Below are positions 42,273-50,953 of a stretch of DNA of 64,000 bases, one piece after another. Origin of the DNA: Brevibacillus_H ginsengisoli (lineage in GTDB: Bacteria > Bacillota > Bacilli > Brevibacillales > Brevibacillaceae). The notes beneath the pieces were generated by a model, which saw only the letters and a program-made list of their open reading frames with translations, ran no database searches and was not told where the DNA came from. The first letter of the stretch is position 1. Each line of letters opens with the position of its first letter. A program made the position numbers and the translations under genes. The stretch spans positions 228,545 to 292,544 of the forward strand of contig NZ_JBNJQR010000007.1 in the NCBI RefSeq assembly GCF_050113715.1, given 5' to 3'.

Positions 42273-43847
42273 TTGAAGCATAAGCTGCCGACGCTCCAAG
42301 AAGTAATGCAGCGAGATGTGGAGAAACTGGATACAACGGAGATCTACCCGACCGTTTCACTTGCTAGTTCACTCGCTCAGGCGATTCCGCTGCTCTGGCA
42401 AAGCCGCTTAGTCCTCGTGACGAACGAGCACGGGGAAACAGTGGGTTATGTAAGCCAACACGAAGCGCTTCCGGCCGTTTTTCGCGCCTATGAATATCTT
42501 GAAGCGTACTTTGAGACGATGATCAAAACCATGGATGCCTCCATTTCGGTTATTGACGAGAGTGGTAACGTCGTAGTCTGGACGGAAGGAGCGGAGCAGA
42601 TTTTTTCCATTAAGGCGAACGAGATCATCGGCAAGCCAATCACCGATTTTTTCCCGATGGATATGCTGCAAACCATCAAGACGCTGAAGACAGGGGAGTC
42701 CGTCTATCGCCGACAGCACCAGCCGCGTGAAGATATTTTCGTATTGATCAACACCAATCCAATCCAATTGCATGACCAAATCATTGGAGCCGTTGCCGCT
42801 GAAACAGATATCACCAGCCAGGTTCGTTTGAATCAGGAACTCTTGAACGCCACCAAAAAAGTTCACCATCTGCAACAGGAAATGGCGAAGCTAAGCCCAT
42901 CCACCGATCCGTTTCAGTCGATCAAAGGAACCAGTCATGCGATTAAAAGGATCAAGGGTCTCATCCAAAAGCTGAAAGGCACAGAGGTAACCGTCCTGAT
43001 TCTTGGCGAAAGCGGGGTAGGCAAGGAACTGTTTGCCAAAGCGGTTCATGACGTCAGAGAAGAGCCGGGAACACCGTTTGTCGCCATCAACTGCGGAGCC
43101 ATTGCTCCCTCCTTGTTCGAAAGCGAACTGTTTGGTTATGAAAAAGGAGCTTTTTCAGGAGCTGATCAAAAAGGGAAAAAGGGTATGATCGAGCTGGCTC
43201 GTGGAGGCACGTTGTTCCTCGATGAGGTAGGTGAAATGCCGCTCGATATGCAAGTGAAGCTATTGCGGGTTTTGCAAGAGAAGAAGTACTATCCGGTCGG
43301 CGGCACAAGACAGATTGATGCCGATTTTCGCGTTGTAGCAGCGACAAACAAGAACCTGGAAGACTTGATTAAAGAAGGAAAATTTCGCGAGGATCTGTAC
43401 TACCGTCTCAATGTAGTGACGCTTCACATACCACCTTTGCGGGAGCGCATTGAGGACGCGATTGAACTGGCCCATTACTTCTTATATGAGTTCTCCTTGC
43501 GTTACAACCGACCGATTCAAGCGCTCTCGCCCAATCTGATGCAAAGCCTGTTGGAACACGACTGGCCGGGGAACATTCGCGAGCTGCGCAACACGATTGA
43601 ACGAGTTGTCGTGTTTTCCACAGATGGAGTCATCAAGGAAGAGGATCTGCCCAGCTCGTTTCAGAACAATCCGAAGCATCCGCCATTACCCACAAGTGAA
43701 GAACTGCTCTCCTTGCAGGAGGAGCTTGAGGAACACGAGCGGCGAGTCATCATCCGAGCGATTGAGCTGGAGAAAGGCAACAAGCTGGCTGCCGCCAAAC
43801 GTCTCGGGATCTCTCGGGCGACGTTGTATAATAAGATTAAGAAATAG
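42273..43847 (+). CDS. Sigma-54-dependent transcriptional activator (EBP2)
   Basis: 524 residues: an N-terminal CBS-like region (about 1-70), a PAS domain (75-190), and an AAA+ domain with GESGVGKE, the GAFSGA loop, TLFLDEVGEM and FREDLYYRLNVVTLHIPPLRER. A Fis-type helix-turn-helix ends it (GNKLAAAKRLGISRATLYNKIKK). It is divergent from the hydroxyproline operon and should activate it and the 50.5-kb transport operon through shared TGT-N12-ACA sites. It starts at TTG with GGAGG 7 nt upstream; no other start fits. The inducer is presumably proline- or hydroxyproline-related. Confidence 0.92.
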   Translation: MKHKLPTLQEVMQRDVEKLDTTEIYPTVSLASSLAQAIPLLWQSRLVLVTNEHGETVGYVSQHEALPAVFRAYEYLEAYFETMIKTMDASISVIDESGNVVVWTEGAEQIFSIKANEIIGKPITDFFPMDMLQTIKTLKTGESVYRRQHQPREDIFVLINTNPIQLHDQIIGAVAAETDITSQVRLNQELLNATKKVHHLQQEMAKLSPSTDPFQSIKGTSHAIKRIKGLIQKLKGTEVTVLILGESGVGKELFAKAVHDVREEPGTPFVAINCGAIAPSLFESELFGYEKGAFSGADQKGKKGMIELARGGTLFLDEVGEMPLDMQVKLLRVLQEKKYYPVGGTRQIDADFRVVAATNKNLEDLIKEGKFREDLYYRLNVVTLHIPPLRERIEDAIELAHYFLYEFSLRYNRPIQALSPNLMQSLLEHDWPGNIRELRNTIERVVVFSTDGVIKEEDLPSSFQNNPKHPPLPTSEELLSLQEELEEHERRVIIRAIELEKGNKLAAAKRLGISRATLYNKIKK

Positions 43848-43853
43848 CGGGGG

Positions 43854-44116
43854 GAGAAAAGACTTCGTCCCTCTAAGCTCTGTTTAAGCTCGCGTGTAGC
43901 AACAACTGTCCGCTTCGTTCACTTCGGAAGGGAGTCGACAAGAAAATCACTTCGCTTCTCACTGACGTAAAGAATGCCGACTCTTTTTCCTTCCTACGTT
44001 CTCTACGCTGGGTTTCGCTTAAAATGAGACACGAGCGGCCGAAGTCTTTTCTCTAGTTGGATTGCGCGCATGGAAAAAGTTTAATTGCTTTACCACGTAA
44101 AGCAATTAAACTTTTT
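43854..44116 (+). repeat. TIR/hairpin intergenic element, copy B
   Basis: Left repeat GAGAAAAGACTTCGTCC (43854-43870), right inverted repeat (44037-44053), linker, then a perfect 20-bp hairpin (44074-44093 with 44097-44116) ending in T-runs on both strands. Internal GGAAGGGAGTCG pairs with CCGACTCTTTTTCCTTCC. It lies between the convergent EBP2 and livF genes, where the hairpin could terminate both. About 80% like copy C by eye. No large ORF is present in it. Confidence 0.82.
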
Positions 44117-44212
44117 TAATAAACTTAAAAAACAACTTCCCCATCCAGACCGCCGATAGCGCCGTTCACGCTTCGGCGGCATTACCTCTGACAAAATGCG
44201 GATCACTTCCAT
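44090..44212 (-). CDS. Possible 40-codon small protein after livF
   Basis: ATG with GGAGGGG 6 nt upstream opens a basic peptide (MEVIRILSEVMPPKRERRYR...) whose last codons and stop lie inside the hairpin of repeat copy B. The ribosome site is excellent, which is the main support. I recognise no family. It may be a short gene whose end was replaced when the repeat arrived, or chance. Confidence 0.35.
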   Translation of the reverse strand: MEVIRILSEVMPPKRERRYRRSGWGSCFLSLLKKFNCFTW

Positions 44213-44274
44213 AACCATCCCCTCCATTTTTGGACGATAAGGCAATGTAAGACGTGATCGTATTCATTCTGCTT

Positions 44275-44991
44275 TCAACTTCCCAGGTACGCTTTTACGA
44301 TCGAGTCATCTTTTCGCAGCACTTCCGCTGTATTTTGTACCGTGATCCTGCCGATCTCCATCACATAACCGCGGTGAGCCAGACCCAAAGCCGCCTTGGT
44401 GTTTTGCTCAATCAATAGAATTGTCGTCCCTTGTCGGTTGATCTCTCTGATGATGGCCATAATCTCCTGAACGATAATCGGCGCCAAACCCATTGAAGGT
44501 TCATCCAGCATGAGTAATTTGGGCCGCGCCATCAATCCGCGGCAAATGGCTAGCATCTGCTGTTCCCCACCGCTCAAGGTTCCAGCCAACTGTTTGCTTC
44601 TCTCTTTTAATCGAGGAAAAAACTCAAAAGAACGTTCAATTCCCTCTTTTACCAAGCCTTTGTTCCCTCGTACCGTAAAGGCGCCCAGTTCCAGATTTTC
44701 CACTACCGTCAGCCCGGTGAATATGCGCCTCCCTTCCGGCACATGAATCATACCCGCTTCAACGATTTTATGTGGTTGCATTTGGACGATGTTTCGCCCT
44801 TGAAAGAGGATTTCTCCGTTTTTCGGCTTCACCAGACCGGAGATCGTCTTCAGCGTCGTGCTTTTTCCGGCTCCATTGCTTCCCAGAAGGGCAACGATCT
44901 CACCCTCGTGTACTTCCAGACTGATTCCTTTCAATGCCTGATTCTTACCATAGAAGGCTTGAACGTCCATCAAGCTCAACAGCGCACTCAC
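44275..44991 (-). CDS. livF: Branched-chain-type amino acid ABC transporter ATPase LivF
   Basis: 238 residues with Walker A GSNGAGKST, signature LSGGEQQ and Walker B LLMLDEPSMGLAP, plus the LivF-typical IHVPEGRRIF. It powers import together with LivG, LivH and LivM. It is the last gene of the transport operon and overlaps livG by 4 bp. Given the regulon, the substrate is probably proline, hydroxyproline or a derivative rather than leucine. That is inference. Confidence 0.9.
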   Translation of the reverse strand: MSALLSLMDVQAFYGKNQALKGISLEVHEGEIVALLGSNGAGKSTTLKTISGLVKPKNGEILFQGRNIVQMQPHKIVEAGMIHVPEGRRIFTGLTVVENLELGAFTVRGNKGLVKEGIERSFEFFPRLKERSKQLAGTLSGGEQQMLAICRGLMARPKLLMLDEPSMGLAPIIVQEIMAIIREINRQGTTILLIEQNTKAALGLAHRGYVMEIGRITVQNTAEVLRKDDSIVKAYLGS

Positions 44992-45758
44992 ACGGCCTCC
45001 TCCTTCCCCAGATAAGCCTCCACAACCCGTGGATCGTTCAACACTTGATCTGGTGCTCCTTCCGCGATCTTTTCTCCGTAATCAAGCACAATCAGGTTTT
45101 CGGCCACTTTTTTAATCAGCGCCATATCGTGTTCAATAATCAACACTGTCACTCGGTACGTTGCTTGAATTCGGCGGATCAGCTGGATCAGATTCTCCTT
45201 CTCTTCGTAATTCAGCCCAGCCGCCGGTTCATCCAAGAGAAGCACTTGGGGCTTGGTCGCCAACGCTCTGGCAATTTCGAGATAACGCTGCGTTCCATAT
45301 GGCAAATGCTTAGCGATGCGATGCGCGTACTGCTCGATTCCCACGAAGGAGAGGCAATCCATTGCGGTTGCTTCGATCAGGTGCTCTTCTTCCCGCTGCG
45401 CTCGGGTATGCAGCAAAGCCCCCAGAACCTTTTGTTTCGTTCGACAATGCATCCCGGCCTTCACGTTATCCAGCACGGTCAGGTTAGGAAACAAACGCAG
45501 ATTCTGAAACGTTCGGGCAAGTCCCAGTCGGGTGATTTCACTCGGTTTTTTGTTGTTCAGGCAGACCCCGTTTAATTCAATCTTTCCTTTGTTCGGCTGA
45601 TAAAAGCCCGTCAGCAAGTTAAAAACGGATGTCTTTCCCGCCCCGTTTGGCCCGATGATGCTCGTTATGGAGCCCGCCTCCACGTCAAAGGACAGATTGT
45701 TGATCGCAACCAAACCGCCAAACCTAAGCGTTACATTTTTCATTGTCAAACTGTGCAT
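44988..45758 (-). CDS. livG: Branched-chain-type amino acid ABC transporter ATPase LivG
   Basis: 256 residues with GPNGAGKTS (Walker A), GLARTFQNLRLFPNLTVLDNV typical of LivG, a slightly unusual signature LPYGTQRY and LLLDEPAAGLNYEE. It is the partner of LivF in the same operon. It overlaps the livM gene by 35 bp. Confidence 0.9.
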   Translation of the reverse strand: MHSLTMKNVTLRFGGLVAINNLSFDVEAGSITSIIGPNGAGKTSVFNLLTGFYQPNKGKIELNGVCLNNKKPSEITRLGLARTFQNLRLFPNLTVLDNVKAGMHCRTKQKVLGALLHTRAQREEEHLIEATAMDCLSFVGIEQYAHRIAKHLPYGTQRYLEIARALATKPQVLLLDEPAAGLNYEEKENLIQLIRRIQATYRVTVLIIEHDMALIKKVAENLIVLDYGEKIAEGAPDQVLNDPRVVEAYLGKEEAV

Positions 45759-46716
45759 CGGTGCTTTCCCTCCCCTCCATCTCGGCCTCTTTCTGTGCTT
45801 CCTTGCCGGATTGGGCCGGCCACAAGCCTTGAGGGCGATACACCATCATCACAATCAGCGCAACTCCGAACAGCACAAAGCGCCAATCCTCTACGGAGCG
45901 GAGCAATTCCGGAAGAGCGATGACCAACACGGCCCCCAGCACAACACCAGAAACGCTCCCCAAACCTCCCAACACGACCGCAAGCAAAATCATGATGGAC
46001 TGCATGAAACTGAAGCTTAACGGAGCGATGGCGCTCATTTTGACAGCGAAGATGGAACCGGCGAGACAACCGATCACAGCACCGATAGAGTACGCCAAAA
46101 GTTTCATGTGGATTCGATTAATCCCCATCGCTTCCGCCGCATCCTCGTCTTCCCGAATGTACGTCCAGGCGCGGCCAATCCGAGAACGGCGCAACCGAGA
46201 AACACAGATGACAGATAATATCGCTACGACAAGGAACATGTAGTAAAAGTCCTGCTGTCCAGACAACATATAACCGCCTATCGAAGGACGAGGAATTCCA
46301 TAGATGCCAGACGCTGACCCTGTGATCGTCAGATTGATCGCTAAAATTCGAATGATTTCACCAAAACCAAGTGTAACGATTGCCAAATAGTCACTGCGCA
46401 GCCGCAACGTCGGAGCGCCAATGATGACCCCGATGATGGCGCTAATCACGATCCCGACCGGAAGCGTAAGCCAAAAAGACCAATGGTACACCGTCATCAA
46501 GATTCCCGTGGTGTAGGCACCAACCGCGAAAAAAGCGGCGTAACCAAGATCGAGCAGTCCCGCAAAACCGACGACAATATTTAACCCCTGGGCCAGTACG
46601 ACATAAAGCAGGGCCATCGTCGCTACGTCCAGCCAGTAATTGTTGATGCCAAAGGGAAGCAGGCAGGCCGCAAGCGCAAACAGGATGAGCACCCATACGT
46701 TTACAGATCGTTTCAT
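45724..46716 (-). CDS. livM: Branched-chain-type amino acid ABC permease LivM
   Basis: 330 residues with about ten hydrophobic segments. It has the LivM signature region (ALGFGEIIRILAINLT and TYIREDEDAAEAMGIN, the cytoplasmic EAA-like loop contacting the ATPase). It is the second membrane subunit, 7 bp after livH. Confidence 0.9.
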   Translation of the reverse strand: MKRSVNVWVLILFALAACLLPFGINNYWLDVATMALLYVVLAQGLNIVVGFAGLLDLGYAAFFAVGAYTTGILMTVYHWSFWLTLPVGIVISAIIGVIIGAPTLRLRSDYLAIVTLGFGEIIRILAINLTITGSASGIYGIPRPSIGGYMLSGQQDFYYMFLVVAILSVICVSRLRRSRIGRAWTYIREDEDAAEAMGINRIHMKLLAYSIGAVIGCLAGSIFAVKMSAIAPLSFSFMQSIMILLAVVLGGLGSVSGVVLGAVLVIALPELLRSVEDWRFVLFGVALIVMMVYRPQGLWPAQSGKEAQKEAEMEGRESTDAQFDNEKCNA

Positions 46717-46723
46717 CTTTCAC

Positions 46724-47629
46724 CTACATCCTCTCTGTCACTTTTGTGCCCATGATGCCTGTCGGTTTCAACACGAGAATCAGGATTAACAAAGAAAACA
46801 CGACGACATCCTTCCACGAACCGCCAAAAAAGTACGTCCCCGTCGTCTCAATCAGCCCAAGCACAAGGCCCCCAAGCATAGCGCCCGGGATACTCCCGAT
46901 TCCGCCCAAAACAGCGGCGGTAAACGCCTTTAACCCAATGATGAAACCCATCATGAAGTTGACCGTCCCGTAATAGGCTCCCGCCATCATCCCTGCTCCG
47001 GCTGCGAGAGATGCTCCGATAAAAAACGTAAGCGCAATCACCCGATTCACATTGACACCCATCAGGCTGCATGCCGTCTGATCCAGCGCAATCGCTCGCA
47101 TTGCCTTGCCGTAAAAGGTGCGTCCAATAAACAGGTGCAAGGTTAGCATCAACAGGGCAGATACGAGCACCAATGTCCCTTGTACATAGGTGATATGTGC
47201 CCCGAATACATCCCATCCCTGGTTAGACAGTTGTATCGGATATACCCGATACTGTGCTCCCCATCCAATCATTGACCCATTCTCAAGCAACAGTGACACC
47301 CCAATGGCCGTAATCAAAATCGACAGACGGGGAGCAAGAAGAAGCGGGCGATACGCCACCCGCTCAATCCCCATTGCCACTACCCCGACAATCGCCATCG
47401 TCGCGAGAAAGACAAAGGCAATTCCCATCAAGCCCGCACCGGATGTCCCATTGTCGGTCAACCAGCTTAAGAGACTATATCCAACAAACGCTCCGAGCAT
47501 GTACAGATCTCCGTGAGCAAAGTTAAGCAGCTTGATGATCCCGAACACCATGGTGTAACCCAGCGCGATCAAACTGTAAAAAGCTCCGATCACCAACCCG
47601 TCTGATAGTGTTTGCACAAGCATTTCCAT
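46724..47629 (-). CDS. livH: Branched-chain-type amino acid ABC permease LivH
   Basis: 301 residues, highly hydrophobic, with the N-terminal SLIALGYTMVFGIIKLLNFAHGDLYMLGA segment typical of LivH (split here between residues ~20 and 50) and the MRAIALDQTACSLMGVN coupling loop. It follows the Liv binding protein gene by 20 bp in the operon. Confidence 0.9.
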   Translation of the reverse strand: MEMLVQTLSDGLVIGAFYSLIALGYTMVFGIIKLLNFAHGDLYMLGAFVGYSLLSWLTDNGTSGAGLMGIAFVFLATMAIVGVVAMGIERVAYRPLLLAPRLSILITAIGVSLLLENGSMIGWGAQYRVYPIQLSNQGWDVFGAHITYVQGTLVLVSALLMLTLHLFIGRTFYGKAMRAIALDQTACSLMGVNVNRVIALTFFIGASLAAGAGMMAGAYYGTVNFMMGFIIGLKAFTAAVLGGIGSIPGAMLGGLVLGLIETTGTYFFGGSWKDVVVFSLLILILVLKPTGIMGTKVTERM

Positions 47630-47649
47630 GGCCGCATTCTCCTTCCCGC

Positions 47650-48804
47650 CTACTTGGCCAGCGTGAACTTACCACCTGCCACCTGTATAACGGCAAAGTT
47701 GGAGGTGTCCAACGTATTTTGGTTGTTAAAGGAGATCGTTTGCCCCAACGCCTGAAATTCCTTGGTTTCCTTGATTGCTTTTTTCAGCGCTTCCTTATCT
47801 GTTGAATTGGCGCGCTTGAGCGAATCAGCTAATAGATTAATCCCGTTGTACGTGAGAGCCGAAAAAGGTCCCGGAGCAAGGTTATACGCTTGCTTGTACT
47901 CGCTGACGAACGCTTGCGCCCCATCGATTAACTCTGCCGTAGGAGTGGCTGTGATCAAAAGACCCTCCGCATTGTCAGCTCCTGCTATCTTGATCACATC
48001 CTCACTGAAGGAACCGTCACCCACCATGAAAAGCCCAGGAACACTCTTTTGCTTAAATTGCTTCAGCATGAGACCTCCCGCAGCATAGTAACCGGTAAAA
48101 TAGGTGGCGTCCGGCTGCAGCCCCTTTAGTTTGGTAGCTAGTGCGCTAAAATCCTTTTCTTCCGGATTGATTGCCTCAAAGGCGATGACGGTGCCACCCG
48201 CCTTCTCAATCGCTGCCTTGGCCGAGTCGGCAAGATCCTTGGCGTACGCGGAGTTGTCATGAACCAGCGCTATTTTTTTTGCATTTTTATTTCCCATGTA
48301 ATCGGCTGCTTTTTGCGCCTGATCAGGAACCAGCCCATTGATCAAAAATAGCGTATCGTACCCTTGCGCCGGCAATTTGGCGGAATTCGCTGCCGTGACG
48401 ATCATCGGTATTCCAGCGTTTTTAAATACGCCGGATGCTGGCAGAGTCGCTCCGGAACAGTATCCCCCAACAACCGCCGTGACGTTTTGGGAAACCAGTT
48501 TGTTGGCTGCCGCCGTCGACATCTGCGGATCACAACCATCGTCCGCAATTTCTATCTTCAGTTTTTTCCCGAGAACGCCGCCAGCCGCATTGATCTTTTT
48601 CACCGCCATGTCCACCGCATTGGACATATCCTTGCCGTCCGTCGCGTTGTTGCCCGTCATCGGGAGAATTACCCCTACTACTATTTCGTTATCCCCTGCC
48701 CCTGACGAGCTTGATGAGCCAGAAGTCTGCTGATTAGAACAGCCAGCGAGAGCTAACGCAACAATCATGATCATCGATACAACCGCACTTCTCCACTTTT
48801 TCAT
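47650..48804 (-). CDS. Branched-chain-type amino acid binding lipoprotein
   Basis: A 384-residue type I periplasmic-binding protein with a lipoprotein signal ending LALAGC (Cys21) and a serine-rich linker. The Peripla_BP_6 fold follows (VVGVILPMTGNNATDGKDM, then AVVGGYCSGATLPASGV). It captures the substrate outside the membrane for LivHMGF. The ligand is likely an amino acid of the proline type by context. Confidence 0.9.
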   Translation of the reverse strand: MKKWRSAVVSMIMIVALALAGCSNQQTSGSSSSSGAGDNEIVVGVILPMTGNNATDGKDMSNAVDMAVKKINAAGGVLGKKLKIEIADDGCDPQMSTAAANKLVSQNVTAVVGGYCSGATLPASGVFKNAGIPMIVTAANSAKLPAQGYDTLFLINGLVPDQAQKAADYMGNKNAKKIALVHDNSAYAKDLADSAKAAIEKAGGTVIAFEAINPEEKDFSALATKLKGLQPDATYFTGYYAAGGLMLKQFKQKSVPGLFMVGDGSFSEDVIKIAGADNAEGLLITATPTAELIDGAQAFVSEYKQAYNLAPGPFSALTYNGINLLADSLKRANSTDKEALKKAIKETKEFQALGQTISFNNQNTLDTSNFAVIQVAGGKFTLAK

Positions 48805-48827
48805 ATGCGACTCCTCCTTCTACTGGT

Positions 48828-50489
48828 CTACTCGATTGAAGCCCACTTCCAGTCAATTCCACCAAGAGCATCTGTCACCACGTTATGAACCTTGTCGTTC
48901 TTCACCCATGTGTGCGTGTAATAATAGATCGGCATAATCGGCATTTCGTCCATCAGAATCTGTTCGGCCTGCTTCAAGATTTCTTTTCGTTTTTGTGGAT
49001 CGGATTCGAGCGCCGATTGATTCAGCAATTCCTTGTATTTCGGATTCTCCCAGCGGGTATCGTTGTTTCCACCCATCTTTTCTTTGAAAATTTCCAGGAA
49101 GTTGATCGGATCGTTAAAGTCTGCCGACCAGCCCGAACGCCCTACCTGGTAGTTGCCCTGATGCAACGTCTCCAGATACACTTTCCACTCCTGATTCTCT
49201 AACTTCACATCAGCCCCAAGGTTTTTACGCCACTGATCTTGAATCGCTTCGGCAAGTTTCTTGTGTCCCTCTGACGTGTTGTAGGAAAGTGTAATCGGCG
49301 GCAGCTTGGTGATACCCAGTTCCTTCATTCCTTCCGCCAACAGTTTTTTACTGGTCTCTTGATCGTTGTCCTTGAACCATCCATTTGGATTCAGCGACAT
49401 CGATGGAGGAACTATCGCCATAGCCGGTTGCTGGTTAGCCTGCAATACGTTGTCAATTAACGATTGTCGATTGATCGCATAGGCAAATGCTTTGCGGATT
49501 TTAACGTTGTTGAACGGAGGTTTTTCTGTGTTAAATTTGTACCAGTAGGTTGCGGCTACGGGGTGAACGACCATTTTCCCCGAGTTTTTCATGGCAGGCA
49601 TTGAATCTGTCGGCAGTGAACTGAGCGGATGACCTGCCCAATCGATTTCTCCATTTTCAAACATGGAAAGCTCCGTATTTTCATCCTCTACCATAGAAAA
49701 TTCAATTTTGTCGAGCTTCACCGCATCTTTATCCCAGTAGTTGTCGTTTTTCACCATTACTAGTTTGCTCTTGTGTTCCCAGCTTTCCATTTTGAAAGGT
49801 CCGTTGCCCAGGTGAGTCTTGGCATCCGTCGCCCAATTGGGATTCGCCTTGACCAGCTTCTCGTTGACTGGAAAGTAGGTATCAAATGCAGTCAGCTCCA
49901 GAAAGAAAGGGGTTGGATTTTCCAACGTAACTTGCAGTGTCTTGTCATCCAGTGCCTTGACACCTACGTCATCCAGTTTGGCTTTGCCCTTGTTAGCCGC
50001 TTCGCCATTCTTGATATAATAGAGTTGATAGGCGTAATTGGAAGCTGTCTTCGGATCCAGCGCCCGCTTCCATGCAAACTCAAAATCTTTCGCCGTAAGG
50101 GGTTCGCCGTTGCTCCATTTGGAATCCCGCAGCTTGAATGTATACGTTTTCATATCAGGAGAAACTTCGATCTTCTCGGCGATCGCCTCATGTGGTTTAC
50201 CGTCTTCCTGAATGCGTGTCAATCCGTCAAATGTAGCTTTGTTGATGGCCAATGAAGTCGTGTCTTCGGCAATCGTCGGATCGGCAGTTGGTGGTTCTGA
50301 ATGCAGATTCCAGCGCAGTACCTTGGCCTCACCCGGTGATTTTGCCGCGGTGGTTGTCGATTGCGTTGACTGTCCAGCTGATGATTGGCCGGAAGCCCCT
50401 CCTGTTTGACCACCACCAGAACAGCCGGACAAAACAGCCCCCAACATAACCAGTGAACTCGTCAAAATAAACAAACTTTTTCTCAACAA
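48828..50489 (-). CDS. OppA/DppA-family peptide-binding lipoprotein
   Basis: A 553-residue solute-binding protein family 5 member. Its lipoprotein signal ends LGAVLSGC, followed by a Gly/Ser/Thr linker. The body has family landmarks (RWNLHSEPPTADPTIAEDTTS, then AYAINRQSLIDNVL). It would bind oligopeptides. No Opp/Dpp permease or ATPase genes are nearby; instead the gene heads a Liv-type operon. It may recruit an Opp system elsewhere, for example to import (hydroxy)proline-rich peptides for the two M24 peptidases. It is the first gene after the sigma-54 promoter at 50536. Confidence 0.9.
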   Translation of the reverse strand: MLRKSLFILTSSLVMLGAVLSGCSGGGQTGGASGQSSAGQSTQSTTTAAKSPGEAKVLRWNLHSEPPTADPTIAEDTTSLAINKATFDGLTRIQEDGKPHEAIAEKIEVSPDMKTYTFKLRDSKWSNGEPLTAKDFEFAWKRALDPKTASNYAYQLYYIKNGEAANKGKAKLDDVGVKALDDKTLQVTLENPTPFFLELTAFDTYFPVNEKLVKANPNWATDAKTHLGNGPFKMESWEHKSKLVMVKNDNYWDKDAVKLDKIEFSMVEDENTELSMFENGEIDWAGHPLSSLPTDSMPAMKNSGKMVVHPVAATYWYKFNTEKPPFNNVKIRKAFAYAINRQSLIDNVLQANQQPAMAIVPPSMSLNPNGWFKDNDQETSKKLLAEGMKELGITKLPPITLSYNTSEGHKKLAEAIQDQWRKNLGADVKLENQEWKVYLETLHQGNYQVGRSGWSADFNDPINFLEIFKEKMGGNNDTRWENPKYKELLNQSALESDPQKRKEILKQAEQILMDEMPIMPIYYYTHTWVKNDKVHNVVTDALGGIDWKWASIE

Positions 50490-50535
50490 CGATTCCCCCT
50501 TTATTTAATTTTGAATATTTCGAATTAATTGAAAC

Positions 50536-50552
50536 TGCAAAACCTATGCCAA
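50536..50552 (-). promoter_or_regulatory. Sigma-54 promoter of the OppA-Liv transport operon
   Basis: On the minus strand the sequence reads TTGGCATAGGTTTTGCA, with GG and GC 10 bp apart. It lies ~45 bp upstream of the OppA-like gene start. Confidence 0.9.
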
Positions 50553-50580
50553 TCCCTGTACTCACGAAACACGTAACAAG

Positions 50581-50598
50581 TGTAAAGGCTTCTGTACA
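50581..50598. promoter_or_regulatory. Candidate EBP2 enhancer, proximal to transport promoter
   Basis: TGTAAAGGCTTCTGTACA is an 18-bp TGT-N12-ACA dyad matching the 50614 site in 12 of 18 positions. The two are 33 bp apart, about three helical turns. Confidence 0.55.
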
Positions 50599-50613
50599 GT
50601 GTCTGGGGGAAGC

Positions 50614-50631
50614 TGTATAAAAATCTGGACA
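50614..50631. promoter_or_regulatory. Candidate EBP2 enhancer, strong copy at transport operon
   Basis: TGTATAAAAATCTGGACA matches the site at 42231-42248 in 16 of 18 positions. It lies 62 bp upstream of the sigma-54 promoter and directly abuts repeat element copy C. Confidence 0.72.
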
Positions 50632-50635
50632 GAGG

Positions 50636-50902
50636 GAGAAAAGACTTCGTCCCTCTGTGCTCTGTTTAAGCTCGCGTGTAGTATTTGCTGTCCGCTCCGT
50701 TCACTGCGGAAGGGAGTCGACAAGAAAATCACTTCGTTTCTCAGTCTGATGTAAAGAATGCCGACTCTTTTCCTTCCTTCGTTCTCTACGCTTGGTATCC
50801 CTTAAAATGAGCGTCGAGCGGACGAAGTCTTTTCTTTAGCGGGCTTACGCGAAAAGAAGGAAAGTTTAATCACTTTACCGTTGTAAAGAAATTAAACATT
50901 CC
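50636..50902 (+). repeat. TIR/hairpin intergenic element, copy C
   Basis: Left repeat GAGAAAAGACTTCGTCC (50636-50652), right inverted repeat (50820-50836), linker GCGGGCTTACGCG, then a 20-bp hairpin (50859-50878 with 50883-50902, two mismatches). Internal blocks match copies A and B, including CGGAAGGGAGTCGACAAG. Unlike A and B, it lies between two co-oriented genes, just downstream of the M24 peptidase terminator and just upstream of an enhancer. Confidence 0.82.
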
Positions 50903-50912
50903 AATAAGATAG

Positions 50913-50945
50913 AAAAATCCCAGCACCAATTAGGCACTGGGATTT
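50913..50945 (-). terminator. Terminator of the second M24 peptidase gene
   Basis: AAATCCCAG and CTGGGATTT form a stem around a 13-nt loop, 9 bp past the stop. On the minus strand it is followed by TTTTTC. Confidence 0.78.
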
Positions 50946-50953
50946 CACGTTCC

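Noticed and set aside
45746..46069. Alternative frames inside livM and livH
   Set aside because: Shadow frames of strongly hydrophobic genes; the main frames carry the Liv permease motifs.
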